Assembly: GCA_007126465.1 (NCBI GenBank) | Contig: SLBE01000037.1 | Coordinates: forward strand, 1-6,635 | From: Syntrophomonadaceae bacterium | GTDB lineage: Bacteria > Bacillota > Dethiobacteria > DTU022 | Direction of reading: 5' to 3' | Length of the DNA: 6,635 bases | Shown: piece by piece, positions 6,264-6,635 of the stretch | Layout of the letters: every line of letters begins with the position of its first letter | Numbering within the stretch: position 1 is the first letter of the stretch | Notes under the pieces: generated by a model | Told to the model about the DNA's origin: nothing | The model's input: the letters and a program-made list of their open reading frames with translations, nothing else | Database searches by the model: none | Translations under genes and position numbers: made by a program

Positions 6264-6635
6264 TTAGGCCTGTTTTATTTCAATATCAGTTCCGGGTTTT
6301 ACCGACTTCCATGCTTTCGGATCACCAAGCAGCCGGCCAAGCGGGTTTACAGGGCTGGCCGGTTTAATTTCAGTTGGCGTCGACATCGGAGTTTGCCCGA
6401 AAAAAATGCAGAAGCTACTGCCTTCAGGCCAGTATGCAATATCTCCTTCTTGAACAACTGAAACTGCATTTTCTTTTTCAGTCTTAACAGGTACTTCAAA
6501 GTAAATTTCTTCGCCCCAGGTGTTAACGCTGGCTTTTACCGGAAGTTTATCCCACAAAAGTGACGCTGTATGTGAGCCATTTAATTCTGCTTCCATTTGA
6601 ACCTGGTCAGCACTTATCTTTATTTTTCTTGCCAT
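6264..6635 (-). CDS. Cyclophilin-like fold protein (COG2164/PF04126 type), unknown function
   Basis: The 123-residue product looks like the small cyclophilin-like fold family once listed as a domain of unknown function. The family pattern is visible as NTWGEEIYFEVPV (38-50), GDIAYWPEGSSFCIFFGQTP (64-83) and ASPVNPLGRLLGD (93-105). Members share the beta-barrel of cyclophilins, but I know of no established activity, and prolyl isomerase activity should not be assumed. No signal peptide or membrane segment is seen, so it is probably cytosolic. The ATG at 6635 is the last codon of the window, so its SD cannot be seen and an upstream in-frame start cannot be excluded. The start MARKIKISADQVQMEAEL and total length do fit the family. 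It is the first visible gene of the minus-strand cluster and stops 24 bp before the preferred start of the beta-helix gene. Confidence 0.85.
   Translation of the reverse strand: MARKIKISADQVQMEAELNGSHTASLLWDKLPVKASVNTWGEEIYFEVPVKTEKENAVSVVQEGDIAYWPEGSSFCIFFGQTPMSTPTEIKPASPVNPLGRLLGDPKAWKSVKPGTDIEIKQA

Noticed and set aside
1..6635. Mobile elements, CRISPR arrays, tRNA or rRNA genes
   Set aside because: No transposase or integrase motifs, regularly spaced repeats, tRNA-like cloverleaf segments or rRNA signatures were seen; almost all of the window is covered by minus-strand coding sequence.

Overview
The window is a compact, AT-leaning (low-to-mid 40s % GC by eye) bacterial segment with every recognisable gene on the minus strand, so transcription runs from position 6635 down to 1. 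AGGAGG-like Shine-Dalgarno (SD) sites, a likely TTG start, a probable second non-ATG start, a NagB of the short Bacillus-like type and a PAS/GAF/GGDEF/HD-GYP protein all suggest a Firmicute, probably an anaerobic Clostridia-type lineage. That taxonomic reading is inference; no rRNA or other marker gene is present.

Layout in transcriptional order: (1) a small cyclophilin-like fold protein of the COG2164/PF04126 type, whose ATG is the last codon of the window; (2) a stand-alone left-handed beta-helix protein resembling the acetyltransferase half of GlmU; (3) an unassigned protein with a possible winged-helix N-terminus, a helical linker and a polymerase-beta-type nucleotidyltransferase core; (4) nagB, glucosamine-6-phosphate deaminase; (5) a 910-913 residue cytosolic PAS-PAS-GAF-PAS-GGDEF-HD-GYP protein of cyclic-di-GMP turnover; (6) after a 149-bp gap, serA (D-3-phosphoglycerate dehydrogenase), cut by the window edge at position 1. 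serA appears to start at TTG.

Genes 1-5 are separated by about 25 bp or less and the nagB stop lies inside the translation start region of the c-di-GMP gene, so they look like one operon whose promoter lies beyond 6635. serA has a plausible promoter of its own just after the preceding stop codon. No strong intrinsic terminator is visible anywhere in the window, so read-through into serA is possible.

Functionally, NagB and the GlmU-like beta-helix protein both point to amino-sugar phosphates (GlcN-6-P, GlcN-1-P/GlcNAc-1-P). The c-di-GMP protein downstream could link that metabolism to a lifestyle switch. The nucleotidyltransferase-like protein is the real unknown. No mobile element, CRISPR array, tRNA or rRNA was seen.
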